This document shows, piece after piece, positions 1 to 8,254 of a stretch of 36,997 bases of DNA. A program made the translations under genes and the position numbers. Source of the DNA: an uncultured Clostridia bacterium (GTDB lineage Bacteria; Bacillota; Clostridia; Christensenellales; UBA1242); the NCBI GenBank assembly GCA_934771475.1, contig CAKVMD010000011.1:1-36997 (forward strand), given 5' to 3'. The stretch's first letter is position 1, and each line of letters starts with the position of its first letter. The notes beneath the pieces are model-generated. The model was not told the DNA's origin, did no database searches, and worked only from the letters and a program-made list of their open reading frames with translations.

Positions 1-873
1 TATGCTGATATTACTGGGGCTATTACTGGCACCAAAACAACTAACACTCTTGAAGATATCCACTTAGACGCAAGTACAACTTCTTTCACAAGTCCATCTT
101 CTTGGAAGAACTTAGTATTTGATTTCATAAAGGATACTAACAATATTGTCTTTACCATTAATGTAACCAACAAAAGCTCAGAGCGCTCTCTTTGGGTTGA
201 CTTTGAGGATTCTATCTCAACAACTAATGTGAAAATCACTCGCGAGGTGGCAAATACAGAGGTTAGTGCATTTAGTACAACCGAAGTTACAGCCTTATCA
301 TCAAAAGCATTTGAAATCTCTATGCAAGTAGAAAACCTTAACAAATCAGCATCTGGTGATTTTACCCTTGCCCTTAAACTTTCAAATGACAAACCAGCAC
401 TAGATGAAAGTGCTTATCCAACACTTTCTTTCACCTATAACGAGACTGCTAAAACAGCCACAGTAGCCCAAAATTCCAGCAATGCACCAACCGGGGAACT
501 GGTTATTCCTGCAAAAGTAATGCACAACGGTGAAGAATATTCAGTTAGTGTGATCGGTTTTGCTGCATTCAGCGCATGTAATTCAATTACCTCTGTTTAT
601 ATTCCTTCTAGCATAACAATCATTAACTCCTATGCTTTTACTAGTTGTGGAAATCTTACCACCATAAATATTCCTTCAAGTGTTATAAAAATAGGAAAGT
701 TCGCTTTTGAGGTCTGCACAAAACTCACCTCTGCGACCTTTGAAACTACAATCGGATGGTCAGTAAGTAGCGATTCGGCTGGCGCAACACCAACAATTTC
801 AGCCACTGATTTGAGTGCTAATGCTAATCTACTTACAAATACCTATCTAAACTATGATTGGACACGGGCATAA
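1..873 (+). CDS. BspA-like leucine-rich repeat surface protein, 3' part only
   Basis: The reading frame is open from the first base, so the gene starts outside the window; 290 codons plus the stop are visible. The first ~130 residues are Thr/Ser/Asn-rich and look like a beta-sandwich (inference). From about residue 140 there is a module also found in the giant protein at 20484: a short beta segment ending in GELVIPAKVMHNGEEY, then LRR_5/BspA-type repeats with the pattern AF..C..ITS..IPSS and a closing segment LLTNTYLNYDWTRA. There is no LPXTG motif or C-terminal membrane segment. Proteins with this repeat are usually secreted or surface-exposed and have been linked to adhesion. The internal ATG at 229 has no ribosome binding site and is not a real start. 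A terminator follows 40 bases after the stop. Confidence 0.85.
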   Translation, partial: YADITGAITGTKTTNTLEDIHLDASTTSFTSPSSWKNLVFDFIKDTNNIVFTINVTNKSSERSLWVDFEDSISTTNVKITREVANTEVSAFSTTEVTALSSKAFEISMQVENLNKSASGDFTLALKLSNDKPALDESAYPTLSFTYNETAKTATVAQNSSNAPTGELVIPAKVMHNGEEYSVSVIGFAAFSACNSITSVYIPSSITIINSYAFTSCGNLTTINIPSSVIKIGKFAFEVCTKLTSATFETTIGWSVSSDSAGATPTISATDLSANANLLTNTYLNYDWTRA

Positions 874-910
874 TTTCGCTTTAATCTTCTTTAATTCTAT
901 AAAAGTAAAC

Positions 911-947
911 AAAAACTCTCACTATAAATTTCGGTGAGAGCTTTTTG
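911..947. terminator. bidirectional terminator between convergent genes
   Basis: Seven-base stem CTCTCAC (916-922) / GTGAGAG (934-940). On the plus strand it is followed by CTTTTTG, and on the minus strand by a T-run. It can stop both the BspA-like gene and walJ coming from the other side. In the remaining 168 bases to walJ I see no gene. Confidence 0.75.
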
Positions 948-1115
948 TTTAGGCGCGCAAATATAACAGGAACCAAGTGAGTGTTTTCTTAAAAAATAAT
1001 TATAGTTAAGCGGCTGAGATGTGAGGGTGGTGCAGGGTGGTCAAAATTTGGTGATTTTGATAATAACGCCGATATGGTTTGGCGAGGAGAATAAGAACTT
1101 GCTTTGTTTTAAATT

Positions 1116-1901
1116 TTACTTCAATTTGAAAAATGTTCCGGGGTGGGTGGTGGCAACATCAATATGAATGTCTTGTCCTTCTTTTATGCCAAATGTTTCT
1201 ATCTTTTTTGAAACATAGTTATAAGCAAGCGAAGGGGTGTTATTTTCCTTACTTAAATGTGAAAGCACAATTTGTTTTGTCCCGCTGTTTGCAAGAAATG
1301 CAACAACATCACTTGACGCATCATTTGAAAGGTGTCCAAACGGACCATCAATTCTACGCTTTAACGAAAGGGGATATTTTGTTCCGTTCATCAGCATGGT
1401 GCGGTCATAGTTTGCTTCAAGGTAAACAAGGTCGCTTCCTTGAATTGTTGTTAAAACTTGGTCGGTCATGTGCCCAATGTCTGTTACAATGCTAACTTTG
1501 CGGTCTTTTTGCTCAAAACTAAAACCATAACACTTTACATCATGTGGCACTTCAACGGGAGTTATCAGAATATCTGAAAATTCAAACTTTCCGTCAAAAA
1601 TTTTTCGATTTTCGGCTTTGACCTTTTTAAACTTATCATCAAGGGTTATCCACACATCTTGCGCGGCATAAACTGGGGTATTATATTTGCTTGAAAATAT
1701 ATCCACACCTCTGATATGGTCGCTATGTTCATGGCTGACAATAATTGCATCTATTTCATAAGGTTTAACCCCTATAAGGTCAAGTCGTTTAGAAGTTTCT
1801 TGGCACGATAAACCCATGTCAAGCAAGATTTTCTTGTTGTCGCTTTCAATATATGTTAAATTGCCATCACTCCCAGAGGAGAGGTTTATCATTCGTAACA
1901 T
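1116..1901 (-). CDS. walJ: WalJ/YycJ-type MBL-fold metallohydrolase
   Basis: 261-residue metallo-beta-lactamase fold protein, close to the usual YycJ length. The metal-binding motif HEHSDH is at residues 57-62 (H57, H59, D61, H62). Further ligands fit the histidine in VTDIGHM, the acidic LEANYD segment and the late LSHLS histidine. N-terminal MINLSSGSDGN is typical of the YycJ subgroup. YycJ/WalJ is a predicted cytosolic nuclease-like hydrolase linked in other Bacillota to the WalRK cell-wall regulon and to coordination of replication with division; no walRK genes are in this window. No Shine-Dalgarno precedes the ATG. A promoter-like pair puts +1 almost at the ATG, so the mRNA may be leaderless. 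A second ATG lies at codon 4. Confidence 0.85.
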   Translation of the reverse strand: MLRMINLSSGSDGNLTYIESDNKKILLDMGLSCQETSKRLDLIGVKPYEIDAIIVSHEHSDHIRGVDIFSSKYNTPVYAAQDVWITLDDKFKKVKAENRKIFDGKFEFSDILITPVEVPHDVKCYGFSFEQKDRKVSIVTDIGHMTDQVLTTIQGSDLVYLEANYDRTMLMNGTKYPLSLKRRIDGPFGHLSNDASSDVVAFLANSGTKQIVLSHLSKENNTPSLAYNYVSKKIETFGIKEGQDIHIDVATTHPGTFFKLK

Positions 1902-1908
1902 AAGTCAT

Positions 1909-1937
1909 ATTTTAGCACAAATTGATTTCTATTGCAA
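1909..1937 (-). promoter_or_regulatory. candidate walJ promoter, leaderless geometry
   Basis: On the minus strand, TTGCAA (1932-1937), 17 bases, TAAAAT (1909-1914), then 7 bases to the walJ ATG. The -35 box matches the consensus at 4 of 6 positions. The -10 overlaps the stop codon of the small upstream ORF. Confidence 0.45.
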
Positions 1938-2061
1938 GCGTGGGTAAAATTATTGCAGACTTTTCTTTTTTAAAAAACACATTGCGCCCTAGTGCGGTAA
2001 GAGCCCACACAAAAGCCATAAGCATGATTATTCCTACAATAAAGCCCACATTCTTTTTCAT
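1912..2061 (-). CDS. possible small single-pass membrane protein (49 aa)
   Basis: Minus-strand ORF of 49 codons with the same orientation as walJ and ending 10 bases before it. It starts MKKNVGFIVGIIMLMAFVWA, a positively charged start followed by a hydrophobic helix of about 20 residues, then a short charged tail. That layout fits a small inner-membrane protein or an uncleaved signal anchor. A TATAAT-like -10 is at 2087-2092, but there is no good Shine-Dalgarno and only a weak -35. Function unknown. It could be a chance ORF, though the helix plus position upstream of walJ argue for a gene. Confidence 0.4.
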   Translation of the reverse strand: MKKNVGFIVGIIMLMAFVWALTALGRNVFFKKEKSAIILPTLAIEINLC

Positions 2062-2176
2062 AAAACCAGTTTAATTTGTTTGCCTAATTATACAAAACCG
2101 AAAAATAGTAAAAATTAGCGAAAAAAGAGAAAGAAAATTGAAAAAATATGATTTTCGCGCTTGGCGGACATTTTAT

Positions 2177-2205
2177 TTGACAGCGGGCGGGGTATGTGCT
2201 AAAAT
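2177..2205 (+). promoter_or_regulatory. metG promoter
   Basis: TTGACA (2177-2182), 17 bases, TAAAAT (2200-2205). The expected start near 2212 leaves a leader of under 20 bases with a GGAGA ribosome binding site. There is no room for a riboswitch. Confidence 0.75.
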
Positions 2206-2229
2206 TAAGAACATAAAACGGAGAAAATA

Positions 2230-3813
2230 ATGGAAAAATTTTATATCACAACACCTATTTATTATCCAAGTAGAAAACTTACTATTGGAAACGCTTACAC
2301 AACGATTGCGTGTGATGCTATTGCAAGATTTAACCGCCTTCAAGGTAAAGAGGTTTTTTATCTAACAGGGACAGATGAACATGGGCAAAAGATAGCCCAA
2401 GCATCTGCGAATGCTGGGAAAACCGAAATGGAGTATCTTGATGAAATCATTGCCGACACAAAAGAACTTTGGCGCATTTTAAACATTTCTTATGATAAAT
2501 TTATCAGAACCACTGATGATTACCATGAAAAAACAGCCCAAAAGGTGTTTAACGAACTTTATAAGCGTGGTTACATTTATAAAGGCTCATACAAGGGCTG
2601 GTATTGCACACCTTGCGAATCTTTTTGGACTGAAAGCCAACTTGTAGACGGCAAATGCCCAGATTGCGGGAGAGAGGTTAAGTTTCAAGAAGAAGAGGCA
2701 TATTTCTTCAAACTTTCACAATTTGGAGACAAACTTTTAAAACTTTATAACGACAACCCTGAATTTTTGCTTCCAAAAAATAGAGTTAATGAGATGGTTA
2801 ACAACTTCATTAAACCGGGGCTTCAAGACCTTTGTGTTTCAAGAACCTCTGTCAAGTGGGGAGTGCCTGTTGAGTTTGACCCCAAACACACAATTTATGT
2901 TTGGATTGATGCGCTTTCTAACTATATCTCAGCCTTAGGTTATGGCAGTGATGATGACTCTCTTTTCAAAAAGTTCTGGCCAGCAGATGTACACATTGTT
3001 GGGAAAGAGATTGTCCGTTTCCACTCTATAATTTGGCCTGCAATGCTTATGGCGCTTGACCTTCCACTTCCAAAGCGCATATTTGCGCATGGCTGGATAC
3101 TTTTTGGCGGGGACAAACTTTCAAAAAGCAAGGAAGTAGGCGGTGAAAAGGAATGTGTAGACCCCCGCGTGCTTGTTCCACTATATTCTGCCGATGCGGT
3201 TAGATACATTTTGTATAGGGAAATACCTTTCGGAAGTGATGGAAATTACTCAACTGACATCTTCCTTACAAGAATTAACGCTGACCTTTCAAACAACTTT
3301 GGTAATCTTGTATCAAGAACCTTTGGAATGGTGAAAAAATACTTTGGCGGAATTATCCCTGCTTCTCATCCTCTTACCGAGCAAGATGACGTTGATTTCC
3401 ACGATAAAGTGCTTGCAAAAGCAAAAGAAGTCTTTTCGATTATGGAAAACTACGATGTTACCAAAGCAGTTACTGCTGTTTTTGACATTTTCAGCGAAGC
3501 AAACACCTACATTCAAAAGGTTCAACCTTGGGTTATAGCGAAGGATGAAAATGGTAAAGAAAGACTTGAAAGTGTAATGAGGTCGCTCCTAGAAGCAATA
3601 AGAATTGGGACTAAACTCTTCCAGTCATTTGCACCAGAGACAAGCGAAAAAGTGCTTCGCGCTCTTGGTCTTGACGAAAAGGAGAATTTCAAAGATTTAG
3701 ACAACTTTGAAGGACTTGAAAGCGGAAGAGAACTTGGCGAACTTGGCATATTGTTCCCAAGACTTGATATTGAAGCAGAAAAAGCAAAACTTAAAGAAAT
3801 CGCAAACGCATAA
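2230..3813 (+). CDS. metG: methionyl-tRNA synthetase, short form
   Basis: Class I aminoacyl-tRNA synthetase that charges tRNA-Met in the cytosol. 527 residues. The N-terminal FYITTPIYYPS and TGTDEHGQKI segments are typical MetRS. A four-cysteine zinc knuckle is visible in CTPC...CPDC at about residues 126-148. The KMSKS loop reads KLSKS (296-300). The C-terminal half is the helical anticodon-binding domain. The extra tRNA-binding (EMAP/Trbp111-like) domain of many Bacillota MetRS is missing, which explains the length. Oddities: the HIGH motif reads TIGN (residues 18-21), and about five extra residues follow the KLSKSK loop before VDP. The gene has its own promoter and terminator. Confidence 0.95.
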   Translation: MEKFYITTPIYYPSRKLTIGNAYTTIACDAIARFNRLQGKEVFYLTGTDEHGQKIAQASANAGKTEMEYLDEIIADTKELWRILNISYDKFIRTTDDYHEKTAQKVFNELYKRGYIYKGSYKGWYCTPCESFWTESQLVDGKCPDCGREVKFQEEEAYFFKLSQFGDKLLKLYNDNPEFLLPKNRVNEMVNNFIKPGLQDLCVSRTSVKWGVPVEFDPKHTIYVWIDALSNYISALGYGSDDDSLFKKFWPADVHIVGKEIVRFHSIIWPAMLMALDLPLPKRIFAHGWILFGGDKLSKSKEVGGEKECVDPRVLVPLYSADAVRYILYREIPFGSDGNYSTDIFLTRINADLSNNFGNLVSRTFGMVKKYFGGIIPASHPLTEQDDVDFHDKVLAKAKEVFSIMENYDVTKAVTAVFDIFSEANTYIQKVQPWVIAKDENGKERLESVMRSLLEAIRIGTKLFQSFAPETSEKVLRALGLDEKENFKDLDNFEGLESGRELGELGILFPRLDIEAEKAKLKEIANA

Positions 3814-3817
3814 AAGA

Positions 3818-3859
3818 GGCTCGCACAAGATGAAAATTTCATTTTGTGTGCCTTTTTTT
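3818..3859 (+). terminator. metG terminator
   Basis: Long imperfect hairpin starting GGC (3818) through GCACAAGATGAAA and back through TTTCATTTTGTGTGCC, followed by seven T (3853-3859), five bases after the metG stop. Confidence 0.85.
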
Positions 3860-3932
3860 GTTAAAATAAGGCTAAAAATTTAACTTATGGCAAAAATTAA
3901 CATATCTAAAAGCACAATTTTATAATTTTTAT

Positions 3933-3960
3933 TTGAAAAAAACTTAAAAAAGTGTAAAAT
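3933..3960 (+). promoter_or_regulatory. promoter of the rsmH-ftsL-PBP unit
   Basis: TTGAAA (3933-3938), 16 bases, TAAAAT (3955-3960), followed by a strong AGGAGGG ribosome binding site and ATG at 3981. No other clear promoter or terminator was seen up to 10156, so it likely drives four genes. No MraZ-type repeated box was recognised. Confidence 0.6.
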
Positions 3961-3980
3961 GGTATTGATAGGAGGGCGTT

Positions 3981-6608
3981 ATGACTCAATCAGGCATTGC
4001 GTGGATAGTTTCGGTAGGATTTATTGTACTTCTTGGTATAGGATTTTTGATTGGATTATGGAGAGGCTGGAAAAGGTCGCTTCTTAATTTTGGGTGCTCA
4101 ATAGTGGGCATGATTGTAGCAATTTTTGTTACCAAACCAATCACTAACGCTATTATGGGAATTGAGGTTACTTCTGACGGAGCAAAAACAACTTTAAGCG
4201 GACTCATTGTAAAGGAACTTCAAAAGAATGAAGATATAAACCTTATGATGAACGCAAATGCTAATTTTAAACAATTCATTTATGGGCTTCCAAATGCACT
4301 TGCAAGCACGCTTGTATTTATTGCAGTTTCATCTGCGGTTGCGCTGGTGGCTTACATTGTTTACAGAATTGCTTGCATAGGAGTCAGATATCGCCCAGCA
4401 GAAAAAAAACATAGACTTGTGGGCGCGGGTGTGGGCGCAGTAAAAATGCTCGTTTTGGGTGCGGTTGCCCTAATGCCACTTACAAGCCTTGTGGGGCTTA
4501 CAAGTGATATGACTGAGCGCGAAAGTTATATGGTTTCGGCAGAAGCAGAAAATCAAACGGGTAGCCCTTATGGGTATATCGGAGAATATATCCCAGAGCA
4601 GGCAATTATAGCAGTTCGAGGAGTAAATGATAGTTTGCTGGGCAAAATTTGTGGGCTTGGCGGAATGGACGACAAACTTTTTGACTACTATGGGCAAGTA
4701 AAGGTGGATGATAAAGATGTTCTAGTTCGTGAAGAGGTGCCAGCTTATTATGAAGTTTTGGCTTTTAAATATGATGTTGAACATACCACAAACCTCTCTT
4801 TTTCGAACATTAATTATGAAAAACTTGGCAAGGCAGTAGACAAGGTTGTTGAATCACCTCTCTTTACAAAGGTTGTTTCTTCGACTCTTGCTGATATGAT
4901 AATAAATTATGAAAATTATTCCTTCATGGCTGGACTAAAAGAGGAGTATGGCAAAATTCTTGACAATGTTGGCGCAAGCCTCTCAGCGATTGAGAATGCG
5001 GGCGGTGAAGTAAGTGAATATTTCGCTCATGACTTTAAAACAGCGGTAGAAATATTTAAGACCATGGGTGCAAATGGAGTGATAGACGACATAAAAGCCC
5101 TTGAAAATAAGGACGCTGATGGCATTATCAAAGTTCTTGAAAACGAAGAAGTAAAAGAAGGGAAACTTACAAATAAGCAAAGTTTTGACAGTGCACTTTC
5201 TAGCATTTTCAAAATGAACACTGTAAGAGATTCGATAGCGGAAATTCTTAAAAAATATTCAAAAGATTTGATAGCCGGACTGGATGAAGTTGGCGTTGAT
5301 ACTTCGGCATGGACTGATGAAAATTGGGAGAAACAAGCAACTGACCTTTCACAATTTGCTAAAAGTTACGCTGATTTAGCAAACGATGTTAAATTTGCGG
5401 ATGTTTTAACTGATGCGACTATATTACTCGATAGCAATAAAGAATACAACATTTCAAAAATTATGACAAACCTTGGCTCACTGATTGATAACGCTAGAAG
5501 CATAGAACTTTTAAGGACAACTGACAATAAGCCAATCTTTGATAAACTTCTTGCAGACAACAAGATTGTTCTTCCTGGTGCCAGCGAGGAAATCAAAAAT
5601 GCAAAGGGTGAAAAAGTTTCTATTTCAAATTATACTGAACTTTTCAGTTTTGTAGCACCAAGTCTTGAAAAACTTAAATCAAGCGGAATGTATGAAGTTA
5701 TCAAAGGGGACGGAGATAAAGTAAAGGGCATTGCAAACATTGTTTCTTATACAAACGAAAGTGGAGAATATCCAAACAAAGATATTTTGAAAGAGATTAT
5801 CCTCCCACTTAACCAAGTTGAGCCAACAAAATCTCTCATTATGGACAATTTAACTTCTTCACTGGGAAGCGGCTTTATTGATTTAAGCGGACTTAAAACT
5901 TATGACGCTTGGGACAAAGACCTTGGATATATTTCAAGCCTACTCATTGCTTTAAATACAACTGAGATGCCAGATGGCGTTACCTCATATCTTGACAAAG
6001 TACTCGATAACAAAGTCAGCGAAGTTTTCGATAACCTCACAGAGGAACAGATCGATGGAATTGTTAAACCAATTTTGTACGCAAATGCAACAACATCACT
6101 TAAAACTGACATTATGAACCAAATTGCAGGTTCAATGAACGACATAACTGGCAAGACCGACACAATTAACCTTGCAAATGTTACGCTTAAAGAAAATGAC
6201 CCAGATGACCAAGCGGTAGAAATTTGCAATGTGATGAAAGCACTTATCTCGCTCCGTGGAGAAAGTGGAGACCTTAAAGATATGGACGAGGGCAAAGTTA
6301 AAAACTTGCTCAATGCTCTTCAAAACAATGGTTATAGACAAGTTGTTAATTCAAGCCTTACAAGTGAAGGGGCGTTCAAAGGAATTTTTGACTCTGTTAT
6401 GGGAAAATTTAAGGGTGAATTTGCTGAATATGACACTGCTTGCCAGGCAAAATATGGCATAACAACAGTTGAAAAAATTGAAGAAATGTGCGGAGAGGCA
6501 AATTATTTACAAGCATCGAATTACGGAAAGATTGATTTTGACAAGGTGTTTGAAAATATAAACAGCCTTAAAGAAGAACTCAGCACACAAGTTACCCCTT
6601 CAATTTAA
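3981..6608 (+). CDS. long CvpA-domain membrane protein
   Basis: 875 residues. The N-terminal ~175 residues resemble the CvpA (colicin V production) family: membrane segments at about 6-27, 34-50, 104-130 and 147-172, with the family-like GFLIGLWRGWKRS after the first. CvpA proteins are usually only 160-230 residues. Here ~700 further residues follow that are charged, lack further clear membrane helices and look mostly alpha-helical, probably outside the membrane (inference). I do not recognise this tail. The gene is 14 bases upstream of rsmH and probably co-transcribed with the division genes, which suggests an envelope or division role. The start is fixed by AGGAGGG seven bases before the ATG. 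No frameshift or composition change was seen. Confidence 0.8.
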   Translation: MTQSGIAWIVSVGFIVLLGIGFLIGLWRGWKRSLLNFGCSIVGMIVAIFVTKPITNAIMGIEVTSDGAKTTLSGLIVKELQKNEDINLMMNANANFKQFIYGLPNALASTLVFIAVSSAVALVAYIVYRIACIGVRYRPAEKKHRLVGAGVGAVKMLVLGAVALMPLTSLVGLTSDMTERESYMVSAEAENQTGSPYGYIGEYIPEQAIIAVRGVNDSLLGKICGLGGMDDKLFDYYGQVKVDDKDVLVREEVPAYYEVLAFKYDVEHTTNLSFSNINYEKLGKAVDKVVESPLFTKVVSSTLADMIINYENYSFMAGLKEEYGKILDNVGASLSAIENAGGEVSEYFAHDFKTAVEIFKTMGANGVIDDIKALENKDADGIIKVLENEEVKEGKLTNKQSFDSALSSIFKMNTVRDSIAEILKKYSKDLIAGLDEVGVDTSAWTDENWEKQATDLSQFAKSYADLANDVKFADVLTDATILLDSNKEYNISKIMTNLGSLIDNARSIELLRTTDNKPIFDKLLADNKIVLPGASEEIKNAKGEKVSISNYTELFSFVAPSLEKLKSSGMYEVIKGDGDKVKGIANIVSYTNESGEYPNKDILKEIILPLNQVEPTKSLIMDNLTSSLGSGFIDLSGLKTYDAWDKDLGYISSLLIALNTTEMPDGVTSYLDKVLDNKVSEVFDNLTEEQIDGIVKPILYANATTSLKTDIMNQIAGSMNDITGKTDTINLANVTLKENDPDDQAVEICNVMKALISLRGESGDLKDMDEGKVKNLLNALQNNGYRQVVNSSLTSEGAFKGIFDSVMGKFKGEFAEYDTACQAKYGITTVEKIEEMCGEANYLQASNYGKIDFDKVFENINSLKEELSTQVTPSI

Positions 6609-6622
6609 ACAAAAGGAAAATC

Positions 6623-7552
6623 ATGGAATTTAAACATAAACCCGTTTTATTGGGCGAGGTTATAAGTGGGCTTAACATAAAGCCAAATGGGATTTATATA
6701 GATTGCACAATGGGTGGTGGCGGTCATTCAAGCGTGATTGCCTCTCACCTTAAAGGTGGAAGGCTGATAGGTTTTGACCGTGATGAAGATGCAGTCAATG
6801 TGTGCAAGGAGAAATTTAAAAATAATCCTTGTATCACTGTTATAAAAGCAAACTATAAAGATGCACCTCAAATTTTGTGTGAAATGGGGGTAGAAAAGGT
6901 TGATGGCGTGCTTATCGACCTTGGCGTCAGCAGTTATCAAATAGACAATGGAGAGCGTGGTTTTTCTTTCCTCCATGAAGGAAAACTTGATATGCGCATG
7001 GATAGACAGCAAAAACTTTCGGCTTATGAAGTTGTCAATGAGTATTCAAGAGAAAAGCTTGTGGAGATATTGTACAAGTATGGTGAAGAAGACAATGCAA
7101 AAAGAATTGTCGACAATATTTTGAAACATCGCGCCATAAAGCCTATTGAAACAACGACCGAACTTAAAGATATTATCGAAGAGTGTTATCCTAAAAAACT
7201 ACTGTTTGGTAAAGGCGGAGTGTCAAAAAAGACTTTTCAAGCCATAAGAATTGAAGTAAATGGAGAACTCTCTGGTCTAGATGAGTGCCTTGGCGAATTT
7301 ATTGATATGCTCGCTCCTGGCGGGCGTATGGCGGTGATAACTTTCCACAGCCTTGAAGACAGAATTGCTAAAAATGTATTTAAGGATGCGTGCACAGGTT
7401 GCATTTGTCCACCAAAAACACCTATTTGTATTTGCCACCACAAAGAAAAAGGCTTTTTGGTTTATCGAAAACCAATCACAGCTTCACAGGAAGAGTTGGC
7501 GGAAAATTCACGCAGTAGCAGTGCAAAATTGAGAATTTTTGAAAAGAAATAA
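6623..7552 (+). CDS. rsmH: 16S rRNA (cytosine(1402)-N(4))-methyltransferase
   Basis: RsmH (MraW) methylates N4 of C1402 in the 16S rRNA P site using S-adenosylmethionine. 309 residues, normal length. The SAM-binding motif DCTMGGGGHS is near residues 28-37. The family segments VDGVLIDLGVSSYQID and GGRMAVITFHSLEDR are intact. A cysteine cluster CTGCICPPKTPICIC near the C-terminus is common in Gram-positive RsmH. AAAGGA provides the ribosome binding site. It is the first conventional gene of the division cluster; mraZ, normally just upstream, is missing. Confidence 0.96.
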   Translation: MEFKHKPVLLGEVISGLNIKPNGIYIDCTMGGGGHSSVIASHLKGGRLIGFDRDEDAVNVCKEKFKNNPCITVIKANYKDAPQILCEMGVEKVDGVLIDLGVSSYQIDNGERGFSFLHEGKLDMRMDRQQKLSAYEVVNEYSREKLVEILYKYGEEDNAKRIVDNILKHRAIKPIETTTELKDIIEECYPKKLLFGKGGVSKKTFQAIRIEVNGELSGLDECLGEFIDMLAPGGRMAVITFHSLEDRIAKNVFKDACTGCICPPKTPICICHHKEKGFLVYRKPITASQEELAENSRSSSAKLRIFEKK

Positions 7553-7583
7553 AAGCATAAAAGAGAAAGGAGGATAGTATATT

Positions 7584-8252
7584 ATGGAAGAGAAAGCCCT
7601 ACTTGTTGAAATAGAGAAAGACAAGGAAAAAGTTATAGAACAAAAACTTGAAGAGCAACGCAAGCGCTATCATGACGAGATTGTTACAAATGAAACTAAA
7701 CCGCAAGATATGCATTTGTTTTCTTCAAAAACTTATCCTTCTTCTCTTCCTAAACTCAGACCTTCTAATGCTCAAAATACTGAAACGCCAAAGGTGAATC
7801 AGTCGCTTAGGCAAGAGGTAAAACAAAGTGAGGCTTCCAAAGTAATAGAAAAGCCCAACTATGATTTGATGGAAGAGTTAAGCGAGAGTGAACGCGAAAA
7901 GGTATATGTGATTGAAAAGGATAAGCCTGCGTCAGAGCCAGCAAAAAAGCCTTCACTATTTAAAAAGATAGCGCTTGGTGTGCTGTTTGGAATCTTTGGA
8001 ATTTGGGGAATTGTAAATATCACTCAAATCGACCTTATTTCCTCACAGGTCGCGGATGTGTCAAGCGAGTACAGCATGAACCTTGTAAGTTACCTAAACA
8101 ATCTTAAAAACCTTGATGCGACCAACTCTAACAATATGCAAAATCTTCTAGACACTATCCCAGACCAAGAATTAAAACCTAGCGGAATAGAAAGACAAAG
8201 TAACTGGTTTGATAGATTTTGTAACTTCCTAGGGGGCATATTTGGAGGTTAA
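7584..8252 (+). CDS. FtsL-like division protein (by position and topology)
   Basis: 222 residues. A charged N-terminal region of ~125 residues rich in Glu/Lys is followed by one membrane helix (about 128-148, KKIALGVLFGIFGIWGIVN) and ~74 outer residues. The gene lies between rsmH and the PBP and ends two bases before the PBP start, exactly where ftsL sits. FtsL proteins are bitopic and bind FtsB/DivIC and FtsW-FtsI in the divisome. Sequence conservation in FtsL is very low, so the call rests on place and topology. The cytoplasmic part is much longer than in typical FtsL (~35-60 residues), and the outer part is short with weak heptads. AGGAGG is ten bases before the ATG. Confidence 0.6.
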   Translation: MEEKALLVEIEKDKEKVIEQKLEEQRKRYHDEIVTNETKPQDMHLFSSKTYPSSLPKLRPSNAQNTETPKVNQSLRQEVKQSEASKVIEKPNYDLMEELSESEREKVYVIEKDKPASEPAKKPSLFKKIALGVLFGIFGIWGIVNITQIDLISSQVADVSSEYSMNLVSYLNNLKNLDATNSNNMQNLLDTIPDQELKPSGIERQSNWFDRFCNFLGGIFGG

Positions 8253-8254
8253 GG

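Noticed and set aside
229..873. Complete gene starting at 229
   Set aside because: The frame is open to base 1 and the ATG/GTG region has no ribosome binding site; it is the end of a longer gene.
1133..1495. 120-codon plus-strand open frame
   Set aside because: Antisense to walJ; Cys/Leu/Gln-rich product without family features.
5900..6313. 137-codon antisense frame under the CvpA-like gene
   Set aside because: Ser/Leu-rich shadow of the helical coding strand.
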